The notes beneath the pieces were generated by a model. That model was given only the letters and a program-made list of their open reading frames with translations. It was not told the DNA's origin and searched no databases. From Andrena cerasifolii (Eukaryota; Arthropoda; Insecta; Hymenoptera; Andrenidae), in NCBI RefSeq assembly GCF_050908995.1, contig NC_135118.1:14269501-14333500 (forward strand): a DNA stretch of 64,000 nt. The letters are read 5' to 3'. Numbering within the stretch: the first letter of the stretch is position 1; each line of letters starts with the position of its first letter. The position numbers and the translations under genes are program-made. Below are positions 1 through 11,797 of the stretch, in pieces.

Positions 1-3000
1 CTCCACTCCGCGAGCCTCGCCTCGCGAGGGAGCCTCGCAAAGTCGATAGGTACGCAGCTTTACCCTCATACTCGCTTCCCACTTCACCTGTTTCGTATCT
101 CAATATCAAATTTTTCTACTCCAAAAAAATTAGTTTAGTTTACAGTACACCCTTTAGGCTTACCACTGTAGCCTCGCCTCTACTCTTATTGCCTATGCCA
201 TCTGTAAATATCCAGGTTTCTTATTTTTCGAGTTAACAAAGACGATTAGTAATAATAAAAAATATAAAAAAAAACAGAAACACGCGTATTACCGTGTCGC
301 AACACGTAACGATCGCACCGTTTCGATTTGATCGCATGAAATTCACCGTGAAACCATCCCAGCCCGTGTCTCGGCTGGAAAAATCGTGGGTATTACTCCG
401 CCTGTAGCTTTTCGCGACGAGAACGATCCTCCCACGCGACGATGGCAACGTGGCGCGCGTGTGGGTATAGGCGCGTAATTGTGGGGAATGCCGGAGCAAG
501 GCGTGGTGAGGCCGGGCGGTTAAGCTATCCTCGGCAAGGCCGTGCGTGTTCCGGCTCCAAACCGTTCGCGACAAGTCCGGGTTTCACTGTCACCGACGCC
601 GCAGACGCCAGAATGAGGAGCCGCTCCGCGCGGGATAACGGAGAGGGGCGCATCCCGCGCGGCTCCATAAGTATCTCGGTGCGCTGTCCACTTGCGACAT
701 TATCACGGCTCGAAATGATCGCGTTGACGTCCGCGTGAAACGTGTAATTTGTAACAGGAGATTGTGTTTTACATAGCGTAAAACGGGTTTATACGGGGAT
801 ACCGTGCGGCCCAGCGATCTGTTGATAGGCAGATTTTTCCACACGCCAGCCACGTAATTGCACAACTGGCAAATTATAGATTTTACGACGGCTACGCTCT
901 CCCCCTTGCCTATACGAATATTGTCTACGATTCGAAAGGGAACGGACGTGCTGTGCCGCTAAGGCGAATTATTCGCGTCCTTTTTGATCGTGTGCGAACT
1001 GTATTATCATCTGGCCTCCATAAACATGGCGCTCGAGGCCCGAAACACTTTCGAGCTTTGCGAAAAATTATACCCGCTTCCTCTGCGGAGCACAGGCTCT
1101 TGTTCAATTTAATGCTCGCGCAAAGAGGATCTACGGACGCACTTAACGAGGTGACAAGACTCACGCGTTTCGCACGCGGGAACGCGGCTTAATGATGCAA
1201 AACGCAGCGGCGCGGGACGTGGCGGCAATTATGTAATAACGAGGGAGGAAAACACGCGTGTGTCAGCACAATGAGCGCCATCGTTTAATAAGACCATCAA
1301 TCGTAATTATTACGGATACGAGGCGCGCGTGTTACACACACGGTGGCTCAGCAATGTGCAGCCGAGGTGTGGAAGACCGCTTCGACGATTATAAAAAAAG
1401 TCTTGAATATCCTAGGAGAAAGAATGATTAGTAGAATCATTGATAAGACAACTGTCATTTTTTTTCGCCCAGGTAGCAAATAAGAAACACTCAAATCGAC
1501 ATTTTATTATTCAAAAACAATTTTAGCAGTAAAACTTAGATGAAATCTCTGTGGACTGTCTTAAGTGTTCCCTTAAAACCTTCCAAAGCATGAAAACTAT
1601 TCACAACGTCGAAAGATTTTGATCCATTACCTTTTATCACCTTCGCAACGGATAAAATAAGCTAGCAGAGTTCTATCACTTATTTCAAAGACACCCTGTA
1701 CATTCACAGCTACCAGCGAGTTCTGGAGCAGCACTCGAGTGATCGCAATACGAGCGTTTCCCTCGGTGCCCAACCGGTGCCCCGGTATTTACTTATTTAT
1801 CATTATTATCGTGCCTCAATTATCGGACTTTCGCTGGTAATTGGACGGCCCATAGGAGGACGGCGATTGATCGTCAGTTTCAATTTCTTTCGCAGAAAGA
1901 CGCGTACCGACCGCTGCCTATTCACTTTATTGCAATCGACGGACAGTAGCGCGTCTGCCGATCGCGACGCGTCCCGGTTGGCCCGCTCTTGTCGCGTCGG
2001 TCATGCCGGGATAATTAATTATGCTCGTCGTTTCGTCACGGTCCAGCTCGGGCACTTCCAAGCGGGCCTCGTGAACGCCGATCGACTGTTCCTGAAATCG
2101 ATCAGGAACCGACGCTTCTGTGCGCCCCCTGCATTCCTTCGATGGCCGCCCATCCCTTTTCCTCGCTGTCACCGACGATTTTCCTCCTCCCCCTCTCTGA
2201 TCACTTGTCACGTTTCAGTGATTTAATGAACGGGGCAAGCGCCATTTCAGTTCGGGGCATTAATTCGGTGGGAGCTTTTCTTGCGCCACTTTGCGGAGTT
2301 CGATGTGCGTGTAAATGTTATTTACTCTCTGGTGACCCTGCTGCGCCTGCTTGGAAATCAGGTTTTGTAAGCGGTTCGAAGATCGCGAAATTAAATGACT
2401 TCATTGCACCATTACAATTAAAATTAAAATTAAAATTACAGTAGCGAGTTGGCGAGGTTCAGCATTAACTGCTGCTCTACAAGCTAACCTAACGAAATGG
2501 GGTGTATTCTTTCTAGGTGGTGTAATGTTTAAAGTAATTATTATTGTTTGAAATTTGGGGCTTCAACAATTATATTTTCAGGTTTTTGGTATACATTCTA
2601 TCAAGAAAGTAGGGGAAGCCCGGGCAAAGCGGCTGTGTTAAGGTTTAGTGAGACAAATAACACAGTTACGATTGAGATGAGAAATATTTTTTATTATATT
2701 TCAGTGCCAAAAGTCAATTTCGAGAAAGGTGTCTGTAAACATTACAGAGTTAGATATTTTTTTTATTAAAACTGTTTATAATCCTCAAACATTTTAAATA
2801 TCTCCTTTGTAGTTGCATTATTACAATGGGAATTATATAATAAATCAGTGAAATTAATTTTAATTATAACCCTGTCAGGCCCTTCTTGCACAAACTGGAG
2901 AAATATAGAAAATAATGTGTTATAACATTATTGTCTATTATTTACTTAATATTTCCATAATATTTGCAAAAATATAGTCATAAAAGTATTTATAGATCCT

Positions 3001-4809
3001 GTCAATTTTAAAGATACGACAACGAAAAGAGGCCATGTGTAGAAAAGAATGAGGAATCTAATTGTGTACTTTTTATGCAAAAAGGATCTGAGCGTCCTGA
3101 AGCCGTCCTCGCATCCAACAGTACAAATTGCATTTCACAGTATGCACAGTCAATAAGCGTCAGTTTCACATTGTCTTTTTTTACGCGGCCAGAAACGCAA
3201 GGTTGCGCCAACGTGAAATAATGGCGTCGGCGAACGACGAAAGTTACCCTCGCGCCAGAAATTAAAGCAGACGTTTTCCCATTTTCGTTAGCTCCGAATA
3301 AAGATCCGAGCGCCTTGAAAAAATAGCAGCCAATTAGCGACTTGGCGCGCGCGTAATGACGCGAAAGAGAAAGAGATCGGCTCGTAAATTGATCGGTGGT
3401 TGACGTCATTAGCCGGAGACAAACGGTTCAAGCGGTGTTCAGGCAAGAAAGCGGCCAAGAAGGCACATGCGCTTACACGTGTATAAACTGGGCCATCGAC
3501 CCGGATGTCTTATCCTGGAGGACGTTCACGTGTCTTCGTGACCCTTCGTGCCTGACAGGGTTTTGGAAATTCCTCAGCCCCGGCTGCTGGTAGACGAAAC
3601 AACCCAAACTAGGTACCTACACAGTCCTTGACAGAAAGATATCACACGGTGGCTCGCGCGATAATGCGCTAGAGATACGCGAAGTACAAAAATAAACAGA
3701 TCTACATGTCAATAAAATGCCACACTGCACCTCAGTTTGCCATTATTAAGTTAAATGATTTAGATTCTAGATGCGAACAGGAAGAATATTGGATTTCGCA
3801 CGAAACATTTGCTAGAGAGGCAAAATGTATATCGCAAAGAAAACATTTACCTTTTACATCCCTTGCAGCTTAAGCTGTCATCCAATAACCGTAAAGATTC
3901 AAGAAGACATCTTTTCTACGTCTAAGACACTTCGCAGGACTTGAAAGTTAAATATGTACCTCCCCGGCTACTCCGCCCACTCCGTATAATGAACAATGCG
4001 AATCTGCTTCTGACACTATCGCCTCTTCTTCATAGCCGTGTATTTTTAAATTTCCTCGTGCCTCGCTATAATGCCATCTCGGACGCCTCGTTGCGAATGA
4101 CATAATACACCGGCGCGACGAGACAAGGGCGAAGCGAAGGGAAGATCTTCGGGTGGTTGCGCAACATCCAAGCACCGTCCGCAGATGCCTCGCTTTCTTC
4201 GAACCCGCTACAGCGAATTCGTGTCGGGCCGATAACAAAGCCACTGTGCAGCATTATTCAATTAGTTGCTGCAGATCCGTCAAGTCGATACCGCGCACCG
4301 AATTGCTCTCACATTCTCCGCTGACGTCCAAGGTTATTGTACACGTCCCCTTGGCGTATTCCAGCGAAAGAAAAGGGAAAACGACAGGCGGCAATAAATC
4401 GACATCGCCGAGAATAATAGAGGGTGGAGAACCGTTAATAATAAGCGTGCAACGCGTGCCATGGAAATACGAAGAATGCGTCCGCGTAAATCGCGGGCGC
4501 AAACGCACGCTTGAACGACAATGCGTGTCTAGGAATTTTTAACTGAATAACTTCTACGTACGATTAGCTATGTCACCTGAAGATCAGCCGTGATAAAAAG
4601 CTTGTAGGTAGTAAGATATGAATCATCGAGCACTATGAGAGAATCCTGACACTGCGTACTCGTGGAGTCTTTAGTTGGTCGAAGCATATTTGCAATCCTT
4701 AGTATTGCAATCTACTAAAATCTTCTCGCGTTATTAACGGTTTGAATGGCGAAAATTTCGTACAAAGCAAACTCTCAGCTTCGTTTGTTTGCACGCTAGG
4801 GTAGATGTA
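1..4809. other. Unique stretch without a supported gene
   Basis: Alternating CpG-rich and AT-rich DNA. Short frames overlap on both strands around 233-1192 and 1777-2444, the pattern expected from GC-rich non-coding DNA, and none resembles a known protein. A short AATTAA run lies at about 2416-2438 and a CTAACCTAAC string near 2484. I see no inverted terminal repeats, tRNA or splice-bounded exon that I could defend. Confidence 0.55.
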
Positions 4810-4817
4810 TTAATTAT

Positions 4818-5543
4818 GGCTATGCTTCCGAAAGGGACCGGTGGCCCATCGACGTGAGGTTCGAGGGGAAGGGTGTGTGGACCCTAAATCTAAAATTTTT
4901 GCTTCGGGAATTTATTAGTTTCCGAGATATTAATAAAAAAAATTTTTTAGTATGTCTGCTTAACTTAATCCGACATAACGCATTCCACTTTTCAACTTGT
5001 TCCGGGTATTAGGATTGGTTGGGGTTAAATTAGTGCGGGGGGCGCGCGTGTAAAGCATGGTGGCGAATCGATGTGAGTTTGGGAATTTGAACCAGAAACT
5101 TGCGGATGAGATCCATCCCATTATACAGGGTGGGTACCTATTACTCTATTGATAGCCAATACTCTACGGGGGTGATTCTACGGGCCAAAATAAGAGGAAA
5201 ATATAGAATACAATTTTGTTAATATCGCGCTTCGTTTGAGAGAAAATTGGTTTTGCATTTCAGCTAAATACGCGTGCCTTTTAGCCGCCTGAGGGGCACG
5301 CGGAGGTAAGGGGAACGCGTCCAACTGTCCGTAGAATAAATTGGGGGAGGGTGGATCCCCGTTGGGGCTACGTGTACGCAGTTAAAAAAAATAGTGTGTA
5401 AAAAACAGTATTTTTTTATTAATATTTCGGAAACTAATAAATACCCGAAGCTACAATTTTAGATTTAGGGTCCACACCCCCTACCCACCCCTCCCCTTAC
5501 ATCTCGTGTCGATCGGCCACTGGGGCCATTCGGAAGTATATCC
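4818..5543. mobile_element. Non-autonomous DNA transposon with 8-bp target duplication
   Basis: A 726-bp element with long imperfect inverted repeats of about 130 bp. The left end begins GGCTATGCTTCCG and the reverse complement of the right end begins GGATATACTTCCG. Both arms continue through a shared GTGTGGACCCTAAATCTAAA block and a TTAGTTTCCGA block. Both ends are flanked by an identical TTAATTAT (4810-4817 and 5544-5551), a clean 8-bp target duplication. An 8-bp duplication fits the hAT or P superfamilies, but the termini do not let me choose. The interior holds no coding sequence, so it would need a transposase in trans. Confidence 0.85.
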
Positions 5544-5545
5544 TT

Positions 5546-5750
5546 AATTATTGTTAGTGTCCCTATTACTGCCATTTTATTTATTTCACTTAATAAAAAC
5601 GCAACGTGTAAAGAATAGTGTACAATAATAATAAGAAGAAGGACAGTCCCAATTTAATAATAAATTTTTGTTGAACATTATTCTTTATACGTCGCGTTTT
5701 CAATAACTAAAATAAATAAAGTGTTAGTAATAGGGAGCCTGGCAGTAATT
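5546..5750. mobile_element. Small palindromic MITE, possibly Tc1/mariner-like
   Basis: About 205 bp that folds almost entirely on itself. The left arm (5557-5640) carries TCCCTATTACT, TTTATTTATTT and AAAACGCAACGTGTAAAGAA; the right arm (5650-5740) carries the reverse complement with scattered mismatches. The hairpin loop is about 10-20 bp. Its outer AATTA overlaps the right target duplication of the preceding element, so the two abut or one landed at the edge of the other. The AGTGTCCC-like terminus recalls Tc1/mariner ends, but that assignment is only suggestive. Confidence 0.7.
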
Positions 5751-7767
5751 GGAGCGTTATTTCTTAAATCTTGCAATTAATATTTGCTGCCTGAAGAATA
5801 TTTGTCATCGCTGCTTATTGCGAAAGGTTTCTTCTGCCATTGATATGCCCTCGTTCCATTTCGGTAATTTGTCTCGTTTGTCGAAGATAAATATGCAACA
5901 ACTTTCGGAGCACAGCATGGCATATTGCGTCGCTGGGAACGAGAGGAGGCCGGGTCGGGGAAGTAGCATTTCGACCTTGCAAAAAAGCAAAAAGGGGAGG
6001 GAACAGGTCTGTCGCAAGAAGTTTATTGCACCGGCGCCCAGAACGAATCGAAACTCGGTTTCGATATGCTCGTGCCTGTAAAACGTGAAATGCCTGCTTT
6101 CTAAAGTCGAATTTGAAATGCATAATTGTTCCATTTCCATATTGGCGATTAAATATCGCGATACTCCGGCCGTTGCCTTGCGCTTTCGAAATTAAGCGCC
6201 CCAACCTGCCGTCGACCTGTTCGCGGTACGCCGACGTGTTAATAGAGCTCGCGACACGTAATTAACATAATTTCGATTAACGTCTGCGTCAGGGAAGAAT
6301 CGAGCGTTCCAGCCGCCGCCGGAGCGGTGTGAGTGAGGGAAGTCGGAAACTCGAGTTACATACCCCTGTGTACTTACACTCCTGTTGTCCCTCGCCGTGG
6401 AAGTCATTCAGAATGACTGAAGTACCACCAGTGATTACTCGTTAAGCATCCATACAACAACATTGTGCCTCTTAATGAACTCTTTACACTTAAGAAACAC
6501 TTAACGAAGCACATCTGTTGCTTAGCATAAAACTATACGTACCTAAGTACCTACGTCGAGTTTGCAACAACTGCCAGGTGTTTAAAGCCATTCATTCTGT
6601 CGGTGTCTATGCTTCTGTTACGCGGCACGGCAATTAAGGAAATTTAATCAATTACGTCGCTGGTAACATCGAAATAATAACATTTCATTTCCAAGCTGCC
6701 AGAGAATCCACGAATTAAACGATCGCGGTGTATCTCGAAATCCCCTCGCAACCGTTCGAACGCGCGTTTGATTTACTTTCTAGATCCAGGGATCCCTAAT
6801 TATTTTTAGCGGCATACCCGTAGCTCCGCATCAACATCGATAATGTAACGTAACTTCTACGACTTTTTACAAGCGATCTGATAAGGCATAGCAGTGGTAT
6901 TAAATTCGTCAGGGCTCCTGAGAATTCGACTGAAACTCAACTTGCACCATCATCTCGTTCTACCAAGCCCGAGAGAGAGAGAAAAAAGGGACATGCTCCG
7001 TCACAGTAGCATAACAGCAACCGATCGACTCGATCCAGTTTACGTAACAGCAACAATGTTAATGGCCGCGCGGGACAGTGGATCGCCCCGAGGAACGCTT
7101 AATCATATTCGTGGCAATTAATATTCATCCTTGCGCGTTAACATTCAACCTTGCACAATCAGGAATGCCCGATCGGCCGGGCGATTTTCAGGCGGTATGC
7201 CGGCCGCCCGACTGTGTCCCGTTAAGAAATTGCATTAGTGTGGGGTATCGGGCCACGCGATCTCCCCTTGGAGGCAGCCGGCGCGGCGATCACGTTTTTC
7301 GTAACAGTATAAATTCGTTCCGCGATCTCGGTGTGTCGGGAAACGAGCACCGATACAAAACGATCTAATGCTCCCTTCCTGACGAGACACTCGTGTGCCT
7401 CGCCGCTGGTATGTAGGACGTGCTCACTGGGTAGAGACAATGGTGGCTCGGAACGTAGGAGGGCCGATGCAAAAAGACGTGGAACAGCGTGGTTGCGATG
7501 AATCAGTAGGGGGTCCAGTTTGAAAATAAACGGGAATCTGTTTTAACAAGTGGATTCATTGCTTGCGTTGTATACCTACGGTTCTCCAAATGTGTAATCA
7601 GAGAAGATGGATCGGTACTATTACGAAAGAAAGTGGAGAGATGTGGAAGTTATTAGTTAGAGTAAGTGGGGGTGGCTTTGTTACCAATGGGGTTAGTTTG
7701 TATTTTTTTTTTCTCTGCGGTATTCATACGGTAAAATATACTGACAACTTCAAGTCCTATTTCTCAC
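5751..7767. other. Unique, CpG-rich stretch without a supported gene
   Basis: Contains overlapping short frames on both strands (for example 5749-6204 and 6894-7440) with no recognisable protein features. No repeat or RNA gene was seen. CpG is frequent between about 6150 and 7450. Confidence 0.5.
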
Positions 7768-8036
7768 TTAACCCGCCGTGGGCACACTTATTTTCGTACC
7801 GTCCATGGGCACACTGGGTCGTTTATGCTCGTGGCTGCTTTTTTCTTACTGTTTTTGACTGTCAAAAAATCTGAAATTATAGGATACTTATTGAAGTCTC
7901 TAATTTAATATACAATCGTTCTTTGAGTCAAATGTTTAAAGGATTAATTAGGAAAAATAAAAATTCGGAAGGCAGTTTAAGAAAAGAGGCGATTTGATCA
8001 ATGCATAAACGATCCAATGTACCCACGGCGGGATAA
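7768..8036. mobile_element. TTAA-type MITE
   Basis: A 269-bp element. The left end reads TTAACCCGCCGTGGG and the right end CCCACGGCGGGATAA, an inverted repeat of about 15 bp in which the right TTAA has become ATAA. The interior is AT-rich and non-coding. A TTAA target is characteristic of the piggyBac and Kolobok superfamilies; the ends alone do not separate them. It lies 11 bp from the next MITE. Confidence 0.75.
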
Positions 8037-8047
8037 CTATAACAGTG

Positions 8048-8208
8048 CACTGCGTTCCACGTTAGAGCATACTCGTTTCGCGCAGGGATGCACTGTAAAC
8101 CGGCAGGAAAAGTGCTACGACCAATCGCGTGCGTTAGATCTGTGGGAGCTGCGCAGATCGGTCGCAAATCGGTAGAAGCGTTGGTACACTCTTATATGAA
8201 ACGCAGTG
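8048..8208. mobile_element. CACTGCRTTCC MITE, short copy
   Basis: A 161-bp element with inverted ends: CACTGCGTTCCACGTTAGAG at left and the complement of CACTGCGTTTCATATAAGAG at right. It is the same family as 44994-45308 and shares with it the internal CAATCGCGTGCG and GGGAGCTGCGCAGATC blocks. Relative to that copy it lacks about 150 bp of the centre. The right end is followed by TA; the left flank is not TA, so the target duplication is not intact here. Confidence 0.8.
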
Positions 8209-9489
8209 TAGGTACTCATTGGTTTGTCTTAATTCGGGATTATAATGTATTGTATAGTTTTAATGTGATCTTTGAAAAATCTGAAAAAGTCTCCCAAAGT
8301 CCGCTTTACCTAACCCCCCCTAACGGTACGAATTTTTTATTTTCACAGAACCACCCCATTAGCCACAAAGTGACCCCACCCCTGCTTACAGTTAATATTA
8401 CAATTTTTATTATTATTATTATTAATCGTCTGTATTACTCAATGAGAACACCCGGAATAAATCTGTTATACTTTACAGACAATTAATGTACAGCTGATAG
8501 ATTTAATGGCGAGGCAGCAGTGTAACCGCTTTAACCGCTTTATACCTTCAGAAATGGCCGCGCGGAACGTGTTAAGGTGCGAATCCACGATGAGATTTTA
8601 CATGAGAACTTTCTATCGCGAGACAAATATCTCGGCAACAACTGAATATAAGGAAATAATTTCTAAAGTCTAGTTTCACGAAACTAATGACAAAGTAATT
8701 AAGAAATAATAAACTGAGTAATGAAATAATTGTCTCATGAGATTAAAGTCTCGCGCGAGGCACAATATTTGTCTGCCATCGTGGATTTTCATCATCAACA
8801 AGCCTAACCATATAACAAAATCACGTTCGTTAAAGAGAAACCAAGCGGCGCCACTTTTCTCTCGCGTACCGAATCGTGGGCACCTTGTAAACCGGACTCG
8901 AAGTTCGTAATTCTGACATCCGCACATTGACGATGACAAGAATGCAAATGAACCATACTCGTTTCGCTTACAATGCCGCAGAACCTGACGCCGTTCCATC
9001 GTCTCGCTGAAATAACTTCGACGCCTGGAAGAGCACTCCATTCGGTACCGCTTCACCGGCAACGGACGGAGACAGAATGCCTGCGCCGAACTTTCGCGGC
9101 CTAAATTTCGTTTGCGGAATTTCAATCGGAATTCTTAATCCGTGCGCTGCAGGCGAGGCCAGTTACAGGAAGAACGATGCTCCCGATGGCGCGGCCGATA
9201 TCGCGGTCGAGGAAGAGATTCTTTATCCCGCGGCTGCGCGGCGAAAATATCACAGGCGACACGGTTTTACGATAATGAAAGTCGCGACGCAAGTCGACCT
9301 CTAATCACCGGTTACCCGGCCACTTATTAATCCGCCAATAAATAACCCGGGCCCGTAGAAAGCCGCTCGGCGGCGGGAGGTCTCGAATCAGGCTAATGAC
9401 AATCGCGATAACAGAATTCTCGCACTGCGTCGCTGTTCGAGAGAAGCTTTTTGCTCTGTGCTTACCTAAACGCTTTCGGTGAGTTGCTA
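8209..9489. other. Unique stretch with a short TTA microsatellite
   Basis: A (TTA)n run lies at about 8407-8425. Frames of 132, 149 and 75 codons (8088-9304) overlap each other on opposite strands and show no recognisable features. No gene can be supported. Confidence 0.5.
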
Positions 9490-9575
9490 AAAAAATCGAT
9501 ACTTAAGAATCGATTCTAATGAAACGTCGATACATGAATATCGATTATTTTAAAAAAGAATCGGGGAATCGATTG
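9490..9575. repeat. ATCGAT-dense cluster
   Basis: Several ATCGAT or near-ATCGAT words occur within about 80 bp, in alternating orientation and separated by CTTAAG or TCTAATGAAACG-type spacers. Such nested short palindromes are often the subterminal part of a hAT element, but I could not pair it with a second end downstream. Confidence 0.4.
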
Positions 9576-9655
9576 TGAATGAAAAATGTGGTCGAGAAAA
9601 TGATCAAAAATAGAATCAATTAAATGTGGGATGAGAAGAATTTTTATTGAATTAT

Positions 9656-9722
9656 TATATTGGGAAATATAATATATAATATATATTCTGTACTCTATAT
9701 AAATATGTATATATATATATGT
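9656..9722. repeat. AT-rich low-complexity run
   Basis: Interrupted TA/ATATA repeats ending in an uninterrupted (TA)n of about 14 bp. Confidence 0.7.
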
Positions 9723-11202
9723 TCTAATTAACTTGGCACAATAAACTTAATGCATAAAAGAAACTTGTGCTCCAAATGGGAATAACAATTAGGGGTCGTC
9801 GCCCTAATGTTTGCTTTTTCGTTGCAGGGATACCTAACTCTAGGTTTCAGAGAAATTTATTGAAACGTCAGAAACTTTCGTGTTTGCTTACTTTTGTTAC
9901 ATACTGTAGTTTATTTAATTCAGGGCATCTGAATTCCATTTTCATTTTTAGAGACTGAAAAATAAAAGATTTAAATTAGAAAATTCTTAAAAATTCAGAT
10001 CGTCGACTTTTCCGGATCCTTGATTTGAAAATAATCAATGACATAATCGACGGATGCTGAAAGAACCGAGTAGAATCGCCGGTTCTTAGTCTGCAGGGTT
10101 CTCGCGTCGATATTTTCTGGAGAGCATCGTAGGTACTCCCCGAGGGTCTCCAAATCTTAATTTTGAAAACAAACTGAGGAGTTAGCGTTTTATTTTTTTA
10201 TAAAGGGGTATTTCTCAAAACTTTGCGCCACTCAAAGTGTTAATAGACGACAGAAGAATTGATCTAACTTTCATTCGTTTCTACACACCGATTAGAACCG
10301 AACGAAGTAACGAATTGTACACGCATGTGTATTGGAACAAGTTTTATTTTCAGCCTGGACAATGTTAATCGCTGTGTCTTACAGATACATAAGCAATATC
10401 GATGGTAATTGGTGGTTCGCTTTAAAAGCGGCGCGGTTTCCCTTAAAAAGGTTTGTCGTGTACACCTCGGGCGTAGAGCATGATTACCTTATCGGTGTAC
10501 ATACAAAGGAAGGACCTTTCGATCGAAGAGGGGGGGAGCATCGATCCCGGGGATCGACGGAGTGTATCGTCCTTGCTCGACAGGATCGCGGAGACCTTTG
10601 CCGTGACGGCGACGCTCCCACTCACGATGGGAAATCATTTTCTCATCGATGGCTGTTTCGTTTCGCAACACCTCAATGATAACTTTATATCGTTTACCAC
10701 TTTAAAGTAGGTAATCCTGCATCTAATAATCGCTGCAATAAACGGCGATTAACCCTTGGTGACTTCACGTAATGACTAGTTTAACATCGTATCTTATGAC
10801 GTTCACTTTTTTATTTATAGCCCGATAGAAGATAAAGCTACCAGAGCATTATTTGCGTGTACTATATTATTATACGAGGTTAGAGATTTATTAATTCCCT
10901 GGCACAAATGATTTCTCGTGATGGACCAAAGGCACACGTACGTGAACCGACAATTTTGTATTTTACATCGATAAAGCAAGGTTAGTTTGTTTAAACAGTC
11001 AGGTCCTGGAGATCGATGGATCTTTGTATATCTAATTAAAAATGTACACTGAGATGAATAAGGCTTATAGAAGTGAAAAGAATTTTGAATATTTTAGTAG
11101 CATGATGAGAATTTTCAAAGTCCCATTTATTCGACACCTTAATCTTTTACTAATTAGCTAATGGAACAACAGCGAGGGAACATAGGCAAACGAAAAATTT
11201 AG
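9723..11202. other. Unique stretch with one repeat end
   Basis: No supported gene. Frames at 10332-10710 overlap on both strands. The segment at about 10180-10243 reads, on the minus strand, TTAACACTTTGAGTGGCGCA followed by a TTTTGAGAAAT block, the left terminus of the TTAA family found at 26735, 32778 and 54249. No opposite end was found, so it is probably a solo or decayed copy. Confidence 0.5.
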
Positions 11203-11797
11203 AAAATTATGCAACTTTGTGTGTAAGTTGAGTAGTTCATCCGTAATACAAAACTATTTTTTGTTGGTGTCATGGTATTGTTTTAGGGGGTGAAATCACC
11301 CTTTGAAAAAAAACGCAGAGTTTCTTTAATCGTGGAATATCTCGAGAACGAACGGTGAGAAGTATCGAAAAGAAATTTAAACAATAGTTGCATCTTTTTT
11401 ATATCTACAAAACTACGTAAAAATAATTATCGAATCAAGGATTGGTGGGGATAGCTTGAAAATTATGGATTTTTTGAGAATTATTTTTAGGCAGTTTTGT
11501 AGATAGGTATAACAAAATTTTGTAAAAAATTAAATCCAGCATTAAAAAAATAAAAATGCACTGAAAAGTGAAAAATAAGTTTTTTTCTTACTTAATCTAT
11601 GACTCTCAATTTTTTTATGTCGGCGCCTCATCATTTGAACTGTGTAAATCTGGCACCGACTTAAAGAAATTGAGAATCATTGATTAAATAAGGAAAAAAC
11701 TTATTTTTCACTTTTCAGTGCATTTTTATTTTTTTAAGTTAGATTTAATCTTTTTTAATTTTTTACTTTTTTTTAGTTATTTAAGTTGCATAACTAC
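11203..11797. mobile_element. Foldback element with two internal hairpins
   Basis: The outer ends pair as ATTATGCAACTT (near 11208) with AAGTTGCATAACT (near 11783). Inside are two further inverted pairs. One is TATCTACAAAACT (about 11400) against AGTTTTGTAGATA (about 11494). The other is a long hairpin at 11530-11765, whose arms share ATGCACTGAAAAGTG and its complement and whose loop is near 11630-11655. A GGGGGTGAAATCACCC palindrome is at 11285-11300. The element is non-coding and its class is unknown. Confidence 0.65.

Noticed and set aside
1777..2444. 149- and 100-codon frames
   Set aside because: They overlap a minus-strand frame, lie in CpG-rich DNA and have no recognisable features.
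9780..9860. TTTTTCGTTGCAGGGATACC as a 3' splice site
   Set aside because: It fits an acceptor consensus, but no open frame of use follows and no donor partner can be argued.
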